In this document: one piece after another, positions 17,064 through 27,523 of the stretch
How positions within the stretch are numbered: the stretch's first letter is position 1
How the letters are laid out: each line of letters starts with the position of its first letter
Origin: Blastococcus sp. Marseille-P5729
Lineage (GTDB): Bacteria; Actinomycetota; Actinomycetes; Mycobacteriales; Antricoccaceae
DNA length: 64,000 nucleotides
Assembly (NCBI RefSeq): GCF_900292035.1
Contig: NZ_OMPO01000002.1
Span: 248,001-312,000 of the forward strand
Direction: 5' to 3'
Notes under the pieces: model-generated
What the model saw: the letters and a program-made list of their open reading frames with translations, nothing else
Told to the model about the DNA's origin: nothing
Database searches by the model: none
Position numbers and translations under genes: made by a program

Positions 17064-18311
17064 TCACCCGCGGCGCGGTCTCCTTTCCCGCTTGCGTGCG
17101 CGCGCTGGACGGGATCCCGTGAGGGCGTGCGCCAATCCGGTCAGCTGCTTGCGCAACGGGCTGCTCGGCGCGACCTCGGCGAGCATGCGTCCGCGCAATA
17201 GCGCGGTGTCGCAGCCTTTGCCATCCCACGGGAGCACCGCAGCGACCGGGACCCCGGCGAAGCGCTGGAAGGCCTGCTCCAGCTGGGCGGTGGGCTCGCC
17301 GTTGAAGACCCCCGCGCGCAGCTTGTTGACCACCACCCGCGGGGTGCAGGCCGGCAGCAGCTCGCGCAGCTCCTGCACTGCACGGATACCGCGAGCGACA
17401 CCCACCGGGTCGCAGCCGGTGACCACCAGCACGTCGTCGGCGTGCTCGAGGACGGCGATGGTCGCCCCGTTGCGTCGGGGCGCGAAGGTGTCGTAGGCCA
17501 GCTCCTCGTCCTGCTCGATCGAGAAGCCGCAGTCCACGACGGTGAGTGCGGCGAGCTCGCGCGCCTGGGCGAGCACGTCCTGGACGGCGGCGGGGCGCAG
17601 CTGGGGCCATCGGTCGCTGCGGGAGATGCCGGTCAGCACGCGCGGCGCGGGGCCGCCCTGCAGGCACGTTCGGGCCAGCGCAGCCACGTCGAGCGTGCCG
17701 GCCCCAGCGGCCCGGCATGCGGCGGCGACCCCGGGTGACTCGTCCAGTAGCCCGAGCATGGTCGCGAGCGCCCCGCCGTAGACGTCTGCGTCGATCAGCA
17801 ACGTCGGCGTACCGCTGCGCGCCGCCTCGTCGGCGATGCCCAGCGCGACCGTGCTGCGACCGGGCGCGCCCGCCGCACCCCAGACGCCCACGACCCGGCC
17901 CCGAGGCCGCGGCCGCCCCGCTCGATCCGGCGGCGGCGTACGCAACGCCGGCGGCACGCCGGCACTGATCAGGGCGGCGACCTGATCGACCAGCTCGGGG
18001 CCCGGTGTCGCCGCGTCGAGAACGACCGGGATCCGCAGGGACGCCGGCCAGGCGCTCGCGGGATCACCGATCGCGACCGGGGTGGCGCCGTAACCGAGGA
18101 GGGTGCCGACGAGGTCGGCGTCCAGTCCGGCGAAGCCCTCGCCGATCACCACGACGCGTGCCGCGCCACTGGCCGCGACCGCGAGCACGTCTGCCATCTC
18201 CACGCACCGGCGCACCACCGTGACCCGCTCGGGCTCACTGCTCAGCGCGCTCACGACGACGGCCTCGAGCGCCGGGTTGGCGATCGCCGTGACGACTCCG
18301 ATCGCAGCCAT
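17064..18311 (-). CDS. TadZ/CpaE-like P-loop ATPase
   Basis: 415 aa. An N-terminal receiver-like region (residues 1-120, VVIGEGFAGLDADLVGTLLGYG) precedes a MinD/ParA-type ATPase domain starting GRVVGVWGAAGAPGRSTVALG, with TPTLLIDADVYGGALATMLGL, LTVVDCGFSIEQDEE and VVNKLRAG. The P-loop has GRST where ParA proteins have GKTT, and the deviant-Walker signature Lys is also missing; TadZ/CpaE localisation factors are often atypical in this way. ATG 18311 shares its A with the TGA of the SAF gene. Rv3213c is a possible relative. No other tad/flp genes are in view. Confidence 0.78.
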   Translation of the reverse strand: MAAIGVVTAIANPALEAVVVSALSSEPERVTVVRRCVEMADVLAVAASGAARVVVIGEGFAGLDADLVGTLLGYGATPVAIGDPASAWPASLRIPVVLDAATPGPELVDQVAALISAGVPPALRTPPPDRAGRPRPRGRVVGVWGAAGAPGRSTVALGIADEAARSGTPTLLIDADVYGGALATMLGLLDESPGVAAACRAAGAGTLDVAALARTCLQGGPAPRVLTGISRSDRWPQLRPAAVQDVLAQARELAALTVVDCGFSIEQDEELAYDTFAPRRNGATIAVLEHADDVLVVTGCDPVGVARGIRAVQELRELLPACTPRVVVNKLRAGVFNGEPTAQLEQAFQRFAGVPVAAVLPWDGKGCDTALLRGRMLAEVAPSSPLRKQLTGLAHALTGSRPARARKRERRPRRG

Positions 18312-19003
18312 CAGCAGACCGGCGGCGCCGCGGTGGTGCCGGTCACCTCGACCAGTGTCAGCACCTTCTGCACGGTGCCGTCGAGGATCTGACCCACGGC
18401 ACAGGAGGGGACCTTGACAACGACCTGGAGCTCGCCGCTGCCGACCGACAACGCGCCCTGAGAGCGTTCGGAGACCTCCGCCACCGTGACCGACTCGACC
18501 ACCAGGCTCGTCGAGGCGGGTTCCTGCTGAGCACCGGCGGGCGGCGCGGCCGTGGCGTACAGCGAGACGCGGTCTCCTCGAGAGACCGTTATCGGGACGT
18601 GCGACGCGGGGATGCTCAAGGCGAGCGAGACCAGCTCGTCCTCGTTCTGCACCGCCTTCACCGGCAACAGGTCCCCGGCTCCGACGTCCCGGGTGAGCGT
18701 CTTGCCCACCGGATCGCTGCTGGCCGCCAGGTAGATCACCGCGTGGTCGTCGAGCCGGACGTCGACCGTCTCGACGTCGGACTCCGTCAACATCGTGCCG
18801 GCCGCGAGGTCCGCAGTCACCGCCCACACCTTGACGGTCTCGTCGGACGCCGAGACGATTCGCGCCCCCGCCACCACGCAGGCCGCGACGAGCAGCAGCC
18901 CGATGATCATCCGAAGATCGAGCCATCGCGGGGTCCGGGAGCGCCGGGCCGGCGGTGAGGGCGGCAGGTCACTGGCTGTCGGGGCGACACGACTGGCGGT
19001 CAT
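18311..19003 (-). CDS. SAF-domain (CpaB/RcpC-like) protein
   Basis: 230 aa. One N-terminal membrane segment (MIIGLLLVAACVVAGARIV, about residues 32-50) then a SAF domain (KVWAVTADLAAGTMLTESDVETVDVRL, with VGKTLTRDVGAGDLLPVKAV) and a C-terminal domain. CpaB proteins assist assembly of Flp/Tad pili; here the partner is the TadZ-like gene, coupled by TGATG. ATG 19003 has AGGGAG 5 nt upstream; a longer frame begins at 19081 but lacks a ribosome site. Confidence 0.8.
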   Translation of the reverse strand: MTASRVAPTASDLPPSPPARRSRTPRWLDLRMIIGLLLVAACVVAGARIVSASDETVKVWAVTADLAAGTMLTESDVETVDVRLDDHAVIYLAASSDPVGKTLTRDVGAGDLLPVKAVQNEDELVSLALSIPASHVPITVSRGDRVSLYATAAPPAGAQQEPASTSLVVESVTVAEVSERSQGALSVGSGELQVVVKVPSCAVGQILDGTVQKVLTLVEVTGTTAAPPVC

Positions 19004-19041
19004 GCTTTCTCCCTCGGACGTCAAAGCACCGGGACGTGGTG

Positions 19042-19047
19042 AGAATA
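19042..19047 (-). promoter_or_regulatory. candidate promoter of the cpaB-tadZ pair
   Basis: TATTCT on the minus strand, with CTGAAC 16 nt upstream as a possible -35, about 38 nt before ATG 19003 and its ribosome site. Confidence 0.4.
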
Positions 19048-19119
19048 AGGACCAGTGGTCTCGGTTCAGTAACATGCACACACCCTGTGGACAACCCCGG
19101 CGGCGCTGGCCGGGGGCCC

Positions 19120-19125
19120 TACAGT
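19120..19125 (+). promoter_or_regulatory. candidate -10 of the BldC-like gene
   Basis: TACAGT fits TANNNT and lies 27 nt before ATG 19153, leaving a short leader that contains the GAGGAG ribosome site. No clear -35. Confidence 0.4.
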
Positions 19126-19152
19126 GGTGACAGCCGACCGATGAGGAGTCTC

Positions 19153-19383
19153 ATGGCACCCGCGCGCTTTCTCAAGCTGACCGACGTCGCCGACACTCTC
19201 AACATCTCGAGCGCCCAGGCATACGCTCTGGTGCGCAACGGCGAGCTGCCGGCGATCAAGGTGGGCGGCCGGGGTCAGTGGCGCGTCGAGACCACCGAGC
19301 TCGAGGCCTACATCCAGCGGATGTACGCCCGGACCGAGCAGCTGGTCGCCGAGAGCGCGCTGGACGAGTCTGCGGACACGTAG
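19153..19383 (+). CDS. BldC/excisionase-like winged helix-turn-helix DNA-binding protein
   Basis: 76 aa. KLTDVADTLNISSAQAYALV is the helix-turn-helix and GELPAIKVGGRGQWRVETTE the wing, the layout of HTH_17/MerR-type small regulators such as BldC; a short C-terminal helix (YIQRMYARTEQLVAES) follows. Such proteins bind head-to-tail direct repeats as cooperative multimers in Streptomyces BldC. ATG 19153 has GAGGAG 6 nt upstream. The gene diverges from cpaB-tadZ and its TAG abuts the stop of the next, convergent gene with no gap. A set of phased AT-rich repeats lies 620 bp downstream. Confidence 0.85.
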   Translation: MAPARFLKLTDVADTLNISSAQAYALVRNGELPAIKVGGRGQWRVETTELEAYIQRMYARTEQLVAESALDESADT

Positions 19384-19950
19384 CTACTGCGCACTGCTGC
19401 GGCGCACGTACCGGATCGCGGTGATCGGTACCGAACGCGCGCCCTGCACATCCCGGGCTCGCCGCGGCTCGCCGACGGGGTGTACCGCAAGATCCACGAA
19501 ATCGGCGCCCACGCGGTCGATCGTTCCCGCGATGACGCCGTTGCCGCCCAGACCGATCTGCACCGCTGACCGGTCCGCCGCGATGCCCCGCAGCGCGTGC
19601 CGCAGCCCGAGCCCCTCGTAGACCCGGCGGGCAGCCGCATTGAGCCCGGGCGCCGCGGGCCGCGGAAGGTCGGCGACCTGGACGACGTGGGCAGTGGCGA
19701 TCAGCCAACTGGCCGGTCCTGACTCCAGCACCAGCCACCCGCTGCCCACCGCACTCAACGTGCCGGCACAACGCTGCGGCCCGTCGACCTCGATCGTCAC
19801 GACGGTCCCCACGGCTGCTCGCAGCCTGCCCGCCATCGTGACCTGCCCGGTCTCGTGCCGGGCGCGCTCGGCCGCCTCACCCAGCATGTCGGCACGGTCC
19901 CGCGCCGCCTCGGCCGCCTCGATGTCGGCCAGTAACCGCTCCCAACGCAT
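19384..19950 (-). CDS. conserved protein with Sm/SH3-like beta repeats, function unknown
   Basis: 188 aa. An N-terminal helix rich in Ala/Arg/Glu (RLLADIEAAEAARDRADML) is followed by two similar small-barrel stretches, VGTVVTIEVDGPQRCAGTLSAVG with WLVLESGPASWLIATAHVVQV, and GNGVIAGTIDRVGADFVDLAV with VPITAIRYVR. These look like Sm/PRC-type barrels; RNA or protein binding is only a guess. ATG 19950 chosen over the longer frame because AAGG is suitably placed. Its stop touches the stop of the BldC-like gene. Confidence 0.68.
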   Translation of the reverse strand: MRWERLLADIEAAEAARDRADMLGEAAERARHETGQVTMAGRLRAAVGTVVTIEVDGPQRCAGTLSAVGSGWLVLESGPASWLIATAHVVQVADLPRPAAPGLNAAARRVYEGLGLRHALRGIAADRSAVQIGLGGNGVIAGTIDRVGADFVDLAVHPVGEPRRARDVQGARSVPITAIRYVRRSSAQ

Positions 19951-20004
19951 GCCTCGACCTTCCCGCACGGCAACGCGACCCGTCAACTTTCCACACATTG
20001 ACGC

Positions 20005-20044
20005 ACTTTATTGACATTTGATGCTGTTTGATGTTGTTTAATCT
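20005..20044. repeat. four AT-rich 10-bp direct repeats, candidate operator
   Basis: Four consecutive decamers, ACTTTATTGA, CATTTGATGC, TGTTTGATGT and TGTTTAATCT, share TTT followed by an A/G, A/T, T core at the same place, so the pattern repeats once per helical turn. The block lies between the divergent genes at 19950 and 20081 in an AT-rich patch unlike the surroundings. Head-to-tail direct repeats of this kind are the target of BldC-type proteins, and one is encoded nearby. Confidence 0.55.
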
Positions 20045-20080
20045 CATTCATTGCTGATCGAGGAGATAGGTGAGTTCCCG

Positions 20081-20794
20081 ATGACCGTGCGGCTGACCAG
20101 GGTGGCCAGCGCCCTCGGCGTGCTCGCCGCCGTCGCGTGGCTGCTGGCGCCCAGCCCCGGCCTGCTGGTCTCGATCGCGCGCAATCCGCAGCGGTCGGTC
20201 GACGTCCTCGGCGCTGACGTCGTCGTTCTGACGATCTGCCAGCTCCTGGTGGTCGGGATCTGCTGCTGGGCGGCGTTGGCCATCGCGCTGTGCGTCGCCT
20301 CCGCGCACCATCCACACAGCCGGGCCGAGCGTCTGTCCCAGAGGCTCACTCCTGGTGGGCTCCGCCGTCCCCTCGCCCTCGCCATGGGCATTGGGACGCT
20401 GGCGATCGCCGGGTGCGGACAGAGCCACCAGCCCGCCGGCGTCCCACCGTCCACCACCCCGGCCTACGTGGCCTCGAGCGAGGCCTTCGACTGGCCGCGG
20501 GAGGCCGACTCAGCTCCCTCGAGCACTGCCCAGCCGCAGGCGGACGAGCCCGAGGCGCCCGCCACGACCACGCCGCCCGAGCCGGCCGAGCCCTCGGTGG
20601 ATGCCCACTACGGAGTGCTGCCCGGCGACAGCCTGTGGTCGATCGCGCGTGCCCATCTCGGCGCCGCAGCGAGCACCGCGGAGGTCGCCTACCTGGTCGA
20701 TGAGATCTACCAGGCGAACGCCGCGCTCGTCGGCCCGGACCCGGACCTGCTTCATCCCGGTACGACCCTGACGATCCCCACCCACCCGAGCTGA
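20081..20794 (+). CDS. LysM-domain cell-envelope protein with two N-terminal membrane segments
   Basis: 237 aa. Two hydrophobic segments (ASALGVLAAVAWLLAP, about 8-23, and VVVLTICQLLVVGICCWAAL, about 46-65), then LALAMGIGTLAIAGCGQ at about 100-117, which itself reads like a lipoprotein signal with the lipobox IAGC, then a Pro/Thr/Ala linker and a C-terminal LysM domain (YGVLPGDSLWSIARAHLG ... LHPGTTLTIP) that binds peptidoglycan. ATG 20081 has AGGTGA about 7 nt upstream. Probably an envelope protein co-transcribed with the Rv3235-like gene 18 bp downstream. Confidence 0.85.
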   Translation: MTVRLTRVASALGVLAAVAWLLAPSPGLLVSIARNPQRSVDVLGADVVVLTICQLLVVGICCWAALAIALCVASAHHPHSRAERLSQRLTPGGLRRPLALAMGIGTLAIAGCGQSHQPAGVPPSTTPAYVASSEAFDWPREADSAPSSTAQPQADEPEAPATTTPPEPAEPSVDAHYGVLPGDSLWSIARAHLGAAASTAEVAYLVDEIYQANAALVGPDPDLLHPGTTLTIPTHPS

Positions 20795-20812
20795 CCCGAC
20801 GAGGAGGTCGCC

Positions 20813-21319
20813 ATGACCACCGCACCCGTGCTGATCACGCCGATTCCGCGTGCCGAGCCCGAGGCCTTCACAGTTCCGCAACCCGCCCGGCTGCGGCTCG
20901 TAGGGCCGCCCCCGCAACTGACGATCGACGACATCGACCAGGTCCCCTCCGCCGACGCGGCGCCGGCCGACCCGCTCAAGGACGATGACCGTCCCGGTGG
21001 CCCGACGCTCACCCAGTTCACCCGCCGGTTCTTCGTGGCGCTCGCCGAGGTGATGGTCGGCCGGCGGTCGGCCCACCAGCTCGCGAGCCACCTGGCCCTG
21101 CCGATCCAGCAATGGCTGCGCGCGCTTATTGCCAGCCGCGGTACAGCTGCCGGTCCGGCCGCGCCGCCGCTGGTGCGCACCGTGCACCTGTGCACTGTCC
21201 GGCCCGGCGTCCTGGAGGCCACGGCCGTGATCCAGCACGGGCCGCACGTCCGGGCCATGAACGGCCGGTTCATCGAGCTCGACGGCCGGTGGCAGTGCGT
21301 GTACCTCCATCTGGTCTAA
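20813..21319 (+). CDS. Rv3235 family protein (DUF6459-like)
   Basis: 168 aa. A Pro/Asp-rich N-terminal half is followed by a conserved domain FTRRFFVALAEVMVGRRSAHQLASHL ... TVHLCTVRPGVLEATAVIQHG ... VRAMNGRFIELDGRWQCVYL. This matches the Rv3235-like family always found next to secA in actinobacteria. It resembles no enzyme; function unknown. ATG has GAGGAGG upstream. It converges on secA with a strong shared hairpin terminator. Confidence 0.85.
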   Translation: MTTAPVLITPIPRAEPEAFTVPQPARLRLVGPPPQLTIDDIDQVPSADAAPADPLKDDDRPGGPTLTQFTRRFFVALAEVMVGRRSAHQLASHLALPIQQWLRALIASRGTAAGPAAPPLVRTVHLCTVRPGVLEATAVIQHGPHVRAMNGRFIELDGRWQCVYLHLV

Positions 21320-21333
21320 CCGCTGAGCCCCGC

Positions 21334-21360
21334 GGGCCGGGAACGTGAGGTTCCCGGCCC
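21334..21360. terminator. bidirectional hairpin terminator between Rv3235-like gene and secA
   Basis: GGGCCGGGAAC and GTTCCCGGCCC are perfect 11-bp arms with a 5-nt loop (GTGAG), in the 58-bp gap between convergent stops. No U-tract follows on either side, as is usual in high-GC actinobacteria. Confidence 0.8.
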
Positions 21361-21377
21361 GGATATCGGTGCGGTTG

Positions 21378-24272
<2,895 letters not shown>

Positions 24273-24321
24273 GTGCGTCTCAGTCTCTCGTTGGCGTCAG
24301 ATGGACGGCCCCGGGCACGAC

Positions 24322-24351
24322 GATGGCCGGGCGGGGTGCCGCCCGACCATC
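24322..24351. terminator. hairpin between hpf and secA
   Basis: 13-bp arms GATGGCCGGGCGG and CCGCCCGACCATC with one mismatch and loop GGTG. It lies 58 nt past the hpf stop and ahead of secA (both leftward), so it should end the hpf transcript and separate it from secA. Confidence 0.7.
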
Positions 24352-24408
24352 GTACGTCGCGAAGGATGCTGCTCCTCGTGATGTTCGCGCTAAACGCGCG
24401 ACAGCCCG

Positions 24409-25065
24409 CTACTGCGCGAGTGCCGCGTCGTCCAGCCGGATCACGCCGTAGTCGTAGGCGCGCCGGCGGTACACCACCGTCGGCTTGCCCGAGTCGGCGC
24501 AACGGAACAGGAAGAAGTCGTGCCCGACCAGCTCCATCCTCTCCAGTGCCTGGTCGACCGTCATCGGCTCGCCCGGGTGAGTCTTCTCGCGGACGATCTG
24601 ACCAGGCAGGTGGGTCTGCTCGGCCTGGCCCTCCTGCTCGCCGTTGTGCTCGGCGGCGTAGGAGGCCAACAGCGCATCGATCTCGGCGGAGGCAGCCGAC
24701 ACGGCGTGCGCCTGGGCCTCCGGGTCGCGCAGCGACTGGCCGTTGCGGCCGTGGTGGTTGCGGCGCCGCTCGGCGCCCTTGCGCATCCGCCGCTCCAGCT
24801 TTGTGGCGGCATCATCCAGCGCGGTGTAGAAGTCGCCGGAGGTGGATTCGGAGCGGATCACCGGACCCTTGGTCTTGACGGTGATCTCGACCCGCTCGAT
24901 CTTCTGGGAGATGTCATCGCCCTTGCGGTTCTTCTCGTGCGAGAGCTCGACGTCCACGGTCATCAGCTTGCTGTCGTAGCGGCCCAGCCGCTCGAGCTTC
25001 TCGGCGACATGCTGCCGGAAATGGTCGGGTACCTCGACGCCGCGTCCGTGAACGATGATGTCCAT
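24409..25065 (-). CDS. hpf: long-form ribosome hibernation promoting factor
   Basis: 218 aa. N-terminal S30AE domain (MDIIVHGRGVEVPDHFRQHV to about residue 105, with the basic ATKLERRMRKGAERRR), an acidic linker, and the C-terminal domain that dimerises 70S ribosomes into 100S (HPGEPMTVDQALERMELVGHDFFLFRC ... YRRRAYDYGVIRL). Long form as in Rv3241c. ATG with GGAGG 6 nt upstream. It is downstream of comF in the same direction, with a hairpin between, so it probably has its own promoter. Confidence 0.95.
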   Translation of the reverse strand: MDIIVHGRGVEVPDHFRQHVAEKLERLGRYDSKLMTVDVELSHEKNRKGDDISQKIERVEITVKTKGPVIRSESTSGDFYTALDDAATKLERRMRKGAERRRNHHGRNGQSLRDPEAQAHAVSAASAEIDALLASYAAEHNGEQEGQAEQTHLPGQIVREKTHPGEPMTVDQALERMELVGHDFFLFRCADSGKPTVVYRRRAYDYGVIRLDDAALAQ

Positions 25066-25101
25066 GACGATCCTCCGTAGGTGTTGAACGGGTGCAACGA
25101 T

Positions 25102-25119
25102 GACGGGAGAGATCCCGTC
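25102..25119. terminator. hairpin between comF and hpf
   Basis: GACGGGA and TCCCGTC are perfect 7-bp arms with loop GAGA, in the 90-bp gap. On the minus strand it would either end the mtrA-to-comF transcript or form the 5' leader of hpf. Confidence 0.45.
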
Positions 25120-25155
25120 CCGTCTCCACCGTATCCCCTGCAGGTTGCCTCCGCT

Positions 25156-25809
25156 TTACCGCCCAGCCACTTGCCGCTCGGTCTCGGCGACCACGGCCGC
25201 GCGGACTCCGCGGGCCCCCAGCGCGATGACGATCTCCCCCGCCCGGGCCAGTGTCGCGCCGGTTGTCACGATGTCATCGACGAGCAGGACGTCACGCCCG
25301 GCGACCAGCTGCTGCGTCCCACGGCGGGCGTACATCGCCGCCCGCCGGGCCCGCTGCCTGCCGGTCGCCGACAGCTCGGCGGCATCCCGCTGCGCACGGC
25401 TGCCCAGGGCGGTCGCGACCCCGCGTTCGGGCAGCGTTCGCCGGACCAGGTGCAGCATGTGGTCTCCTCCGCGCTGCCGCACAGCGCGCGACGAGCTGGG
25501 CATCGGGATCACGACGGGATCGTGCAGGCCGTGCTCGGCAGCGGTGACGGACGCGGCGAGCAGCCGGCCCAGCGCGGCGGTGAGGTCGCGCCGTCCGCGC
25601 TCCTTGTAACCCAGGAGCGCCTCCCGGACGGCGCCGTCGTAGCTGCTGGCCGCGACCACCTGCAGCCCGCCGTCCAGCTCGCGCACCCGCAGGTCGAGGG
25701 CCTCCCGTTGGCAGGGCGGGCACCACGCAGTCGCTCGTACGCCGCACCCCACGCATCGCACCGGCAGCACGAGGTCGGCCGCCTGCCTCAGCCAGGAGCT
25801 GCCGCCCAC
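25156..25809 (-). CDS. comF: ComF family phosphoribosyltransferase-like protein
   Basis: 217 aa. N-terminal zinc-finger pattern VRCVGCGVRATAWCPPCQ (four Cys), then a type I phosphoribosyltransferase domain with the PRPP loop VLLVDDIVTTGATL and PVVIPMPSSSRAVRQRGGDHM. ComF is required for DNA uptake in transformable bacteria, though most actinobacterial homologues have unknown roles. GTG 25809 chosen: it lies 4 bp after the lpqB stop; longer readings would sit within lpqB. Rv3242c is the equivalent. Confidence 0.88.
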   Translation of the reverse strand: MGGSSWLRQAADLVLPVRCVGCGVRATAWCPPCQREALDLRVRELDGGLQVVAASSYDGAVREALLGYKERGRRDLTAALGRLLAASVTAAEHGLHDPVVIPMPSSSRAVRQRGGDHMLHLVRRTLPERGVATALGSRAQRDAAELSATGRQRARRAAMYARRGTQQLVAGRDVLLVDDIVTTGATLARAGEIVIALGARGVRAAVVAETERQVAGR

Positions 25810-25813
25810 CGCG

Positions 25814-27523
25814 CTACCCCGGGTAGAACGGCCTGCTGCCGGTGACCGCGATGCCGCCGACCAGCGAGACCCACGCGGAGTCCTGCAGCCGCAGGATGTT
25901 CTGGTTGATCGAGCACAGGAACGGCCGGTCCGGGGCGGCGGCGATCGCGAGAGTCTCACCCGACAGCACCGGCGCCGGCAGCACGGAAAGCGACGAGTTA
26001 TCGATCAGCAGGGTGAACGGCAGGACGCTCCCCGGGGTGGTCGGGCGACCCAGGACCGCCAGGGTGCGCGCATCACGCCAGACGACCGCCGACACGTCGA
26101 GGTTCGGCGCCAGCGGCACCGGCTGCAGCAGCGAGACCGAGTCCGCCGAGCTCTGGACAGTGGCCAGGTAGAGCCGCCCGGGCCCACCGGGCTGACCGGC
26201 GAGCACCGCCAGGCGGACGCCGTCGCGTGACAGCGCGATCCGGCGGATCTGCCCGACATCCGTCAGCCCTTGGGTACTGACGATCTTGGGAGCCCCCTTC
26301 GCGGACACTCGCATGATCTCGCTGCCATTGCGGACGATCCAGAACTCCTCGGACGACGGCCCCCAGGTCGGCGCGCTCAGGCTCGTCGTACCCGGCAGGT
26401 CGATCACCGACAGCTGCTCATTGATGGCTCCCGTGCGCAGCACTGGTGGCGTGGATCCCGCTGAGACGGCTGCGATCCGAGTCCCGTTGATCGACACCGC
26501 CGCCTCGGTGATGCTGTACTCCCCGGTGCCGGCCGGGCCGGGCACCTTCTCGGCGGTGTCGGTCAGCACCGCCCCGCCGTCGATGTAGTAGGCGGTGGCA
26601 TTGAACGGGAGGTGATTGGGGTCGAAGTCGGCCCAGTCGGAGATCTCCTGGGTCTCCCCGACTCCGGCGATGTCGAGCGGCTCGCCGTCGTTGGTGATGC
26701 GGGCGGTCTGCACGCCGAGGTCCTGCAGGGTCCACATGATCTGGGCCGAGGCCACCCGCAGCTGCGCCTCGGTCTTCTGCCCCAGCCCGGACAGATCGAT
26801 GGTGATCGGGTCCTGACGGTGATTGACGGCTGAGCGCAGCTTCGCGGCGCCGCCGAGCTCGTTGCGCACGCCGTCGGTGAGCGTGCCTACGGGCCCATCG
26901 ATGAGCGCCTGGATGAGCCGGTTGGCGCGCTGCTGAGGGTTGGTGCGGAAGTACCGGACGTCGGGCACCAGACGGCCACCGCTGGGGTCGGCGAAGTAGA
27001 TGCTGGCGTCCTTGTAGAGGCTGCCGAAGCTGTTCTGGTCGATGATCAGCTCGGCCGGCGGGTTGGTGATCCGCCACTGGCCGGCGACCTGGACCAGCTC
27101 GAAGTCGTAGTCGATGGCGCCGGAGTCCACGTGGTAGACCCCTCGGACGTCGACCTTCGCCACGCGGGTGGCCGCGAACTGGACACTGCCCTCCTCGACG
27201 CCGGGGTTGGCGACGTTGGACGGCTCGATGATCGTCACCTCCTCAGAAGGTGTCCACGACTTGGCGACCTCGGGGGTGAGGAACTCGCGGGCGACCGCGT
27301 ACGTGGTGTCGGTCGCGGTGAGCGCCTTGATGAAGCCGCGGACGATGGCGTCGCTGGAGGCGTCGCGGTCGGGTCCGCCGGGCTGGATGCCATTGCCCTG
27401 ATCGGCCTCGTCGCCGGGGGCCGGAGCGGGTCCGACCACGACGGGGTCGCTGCGCTCGGGGATCCCGGAGCAGCCGGTGAGCACGAGCAGGCAGGCCATC
27501 AGCAGGAGCAGCAGCTTCCTCAT
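25814..27523 (-). CDS. lpqB: lipoprotein LpqB, MtrAB accessory
   Basis: 569 aa. Signal peptide with lipobox LTGC (Cys18), a GerMN-type region (about 100-300, including RANRLIQALIDGPVGTLTDGV), then a C-terminal beta-propeller-like half with repeats such as ALSRDGVRLAVLAGQP. LpqB modulates the sensor MtrB at the outer face of the membrane. ATG has GGGAGG 7 nt upstream and overlaps the TGA of mtrB (ATGA), so it is translated in the same operon. Confidence 0.95.
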   Translation of the reverse strand: MRKLLLLLMACLLVLTGCSGIPERSDPVVVGPAPAPGDEADQGNGIQPGGPDRDASSDAIVRGFIKALTATDTTYAVAREFLTPEVAKSWTPSEEVTIIEPSNVANPGVEEGSVQFAATRVAKVDVRGVYHVDSGAIDYDFELVQVAGQWRITNPPAELIIDQNSFGSLYKDASIYFADPSGGRLVPDVRYFRTNPQQRANRLIQALIDGPVGTLTDGVRNELGGAAKLRSAVNHRQDPITIDLSGLGQKTEAQLRVASAQIMWTLQDLGVQTARITNDGEPLDIAGVGETQEISDWADFDPNHLPFNATAYYIDGGAVLTDTAEKVPGPAGTGEYSITEAAVSINGTRIAAVSAGSTPPVLRTGAINEQLSVIDLPGTTSLSAPTWGPSSEEFWIVRNGSEIMRVSAKGAPKIVSTQGLTDVGQIRRIALSRDGVRLAVLAGQPGGPGRLYLATVQSSADSVSLLQPVPLAPNLDVSAVVWRDARTLAVLGRPTTPGSVLPFTLLIDNSSLSVLPAPVLSGETLAIAAAPDRPFLCSINQNILRLQDSAWVSLVGGIAVTGSRPFYPG

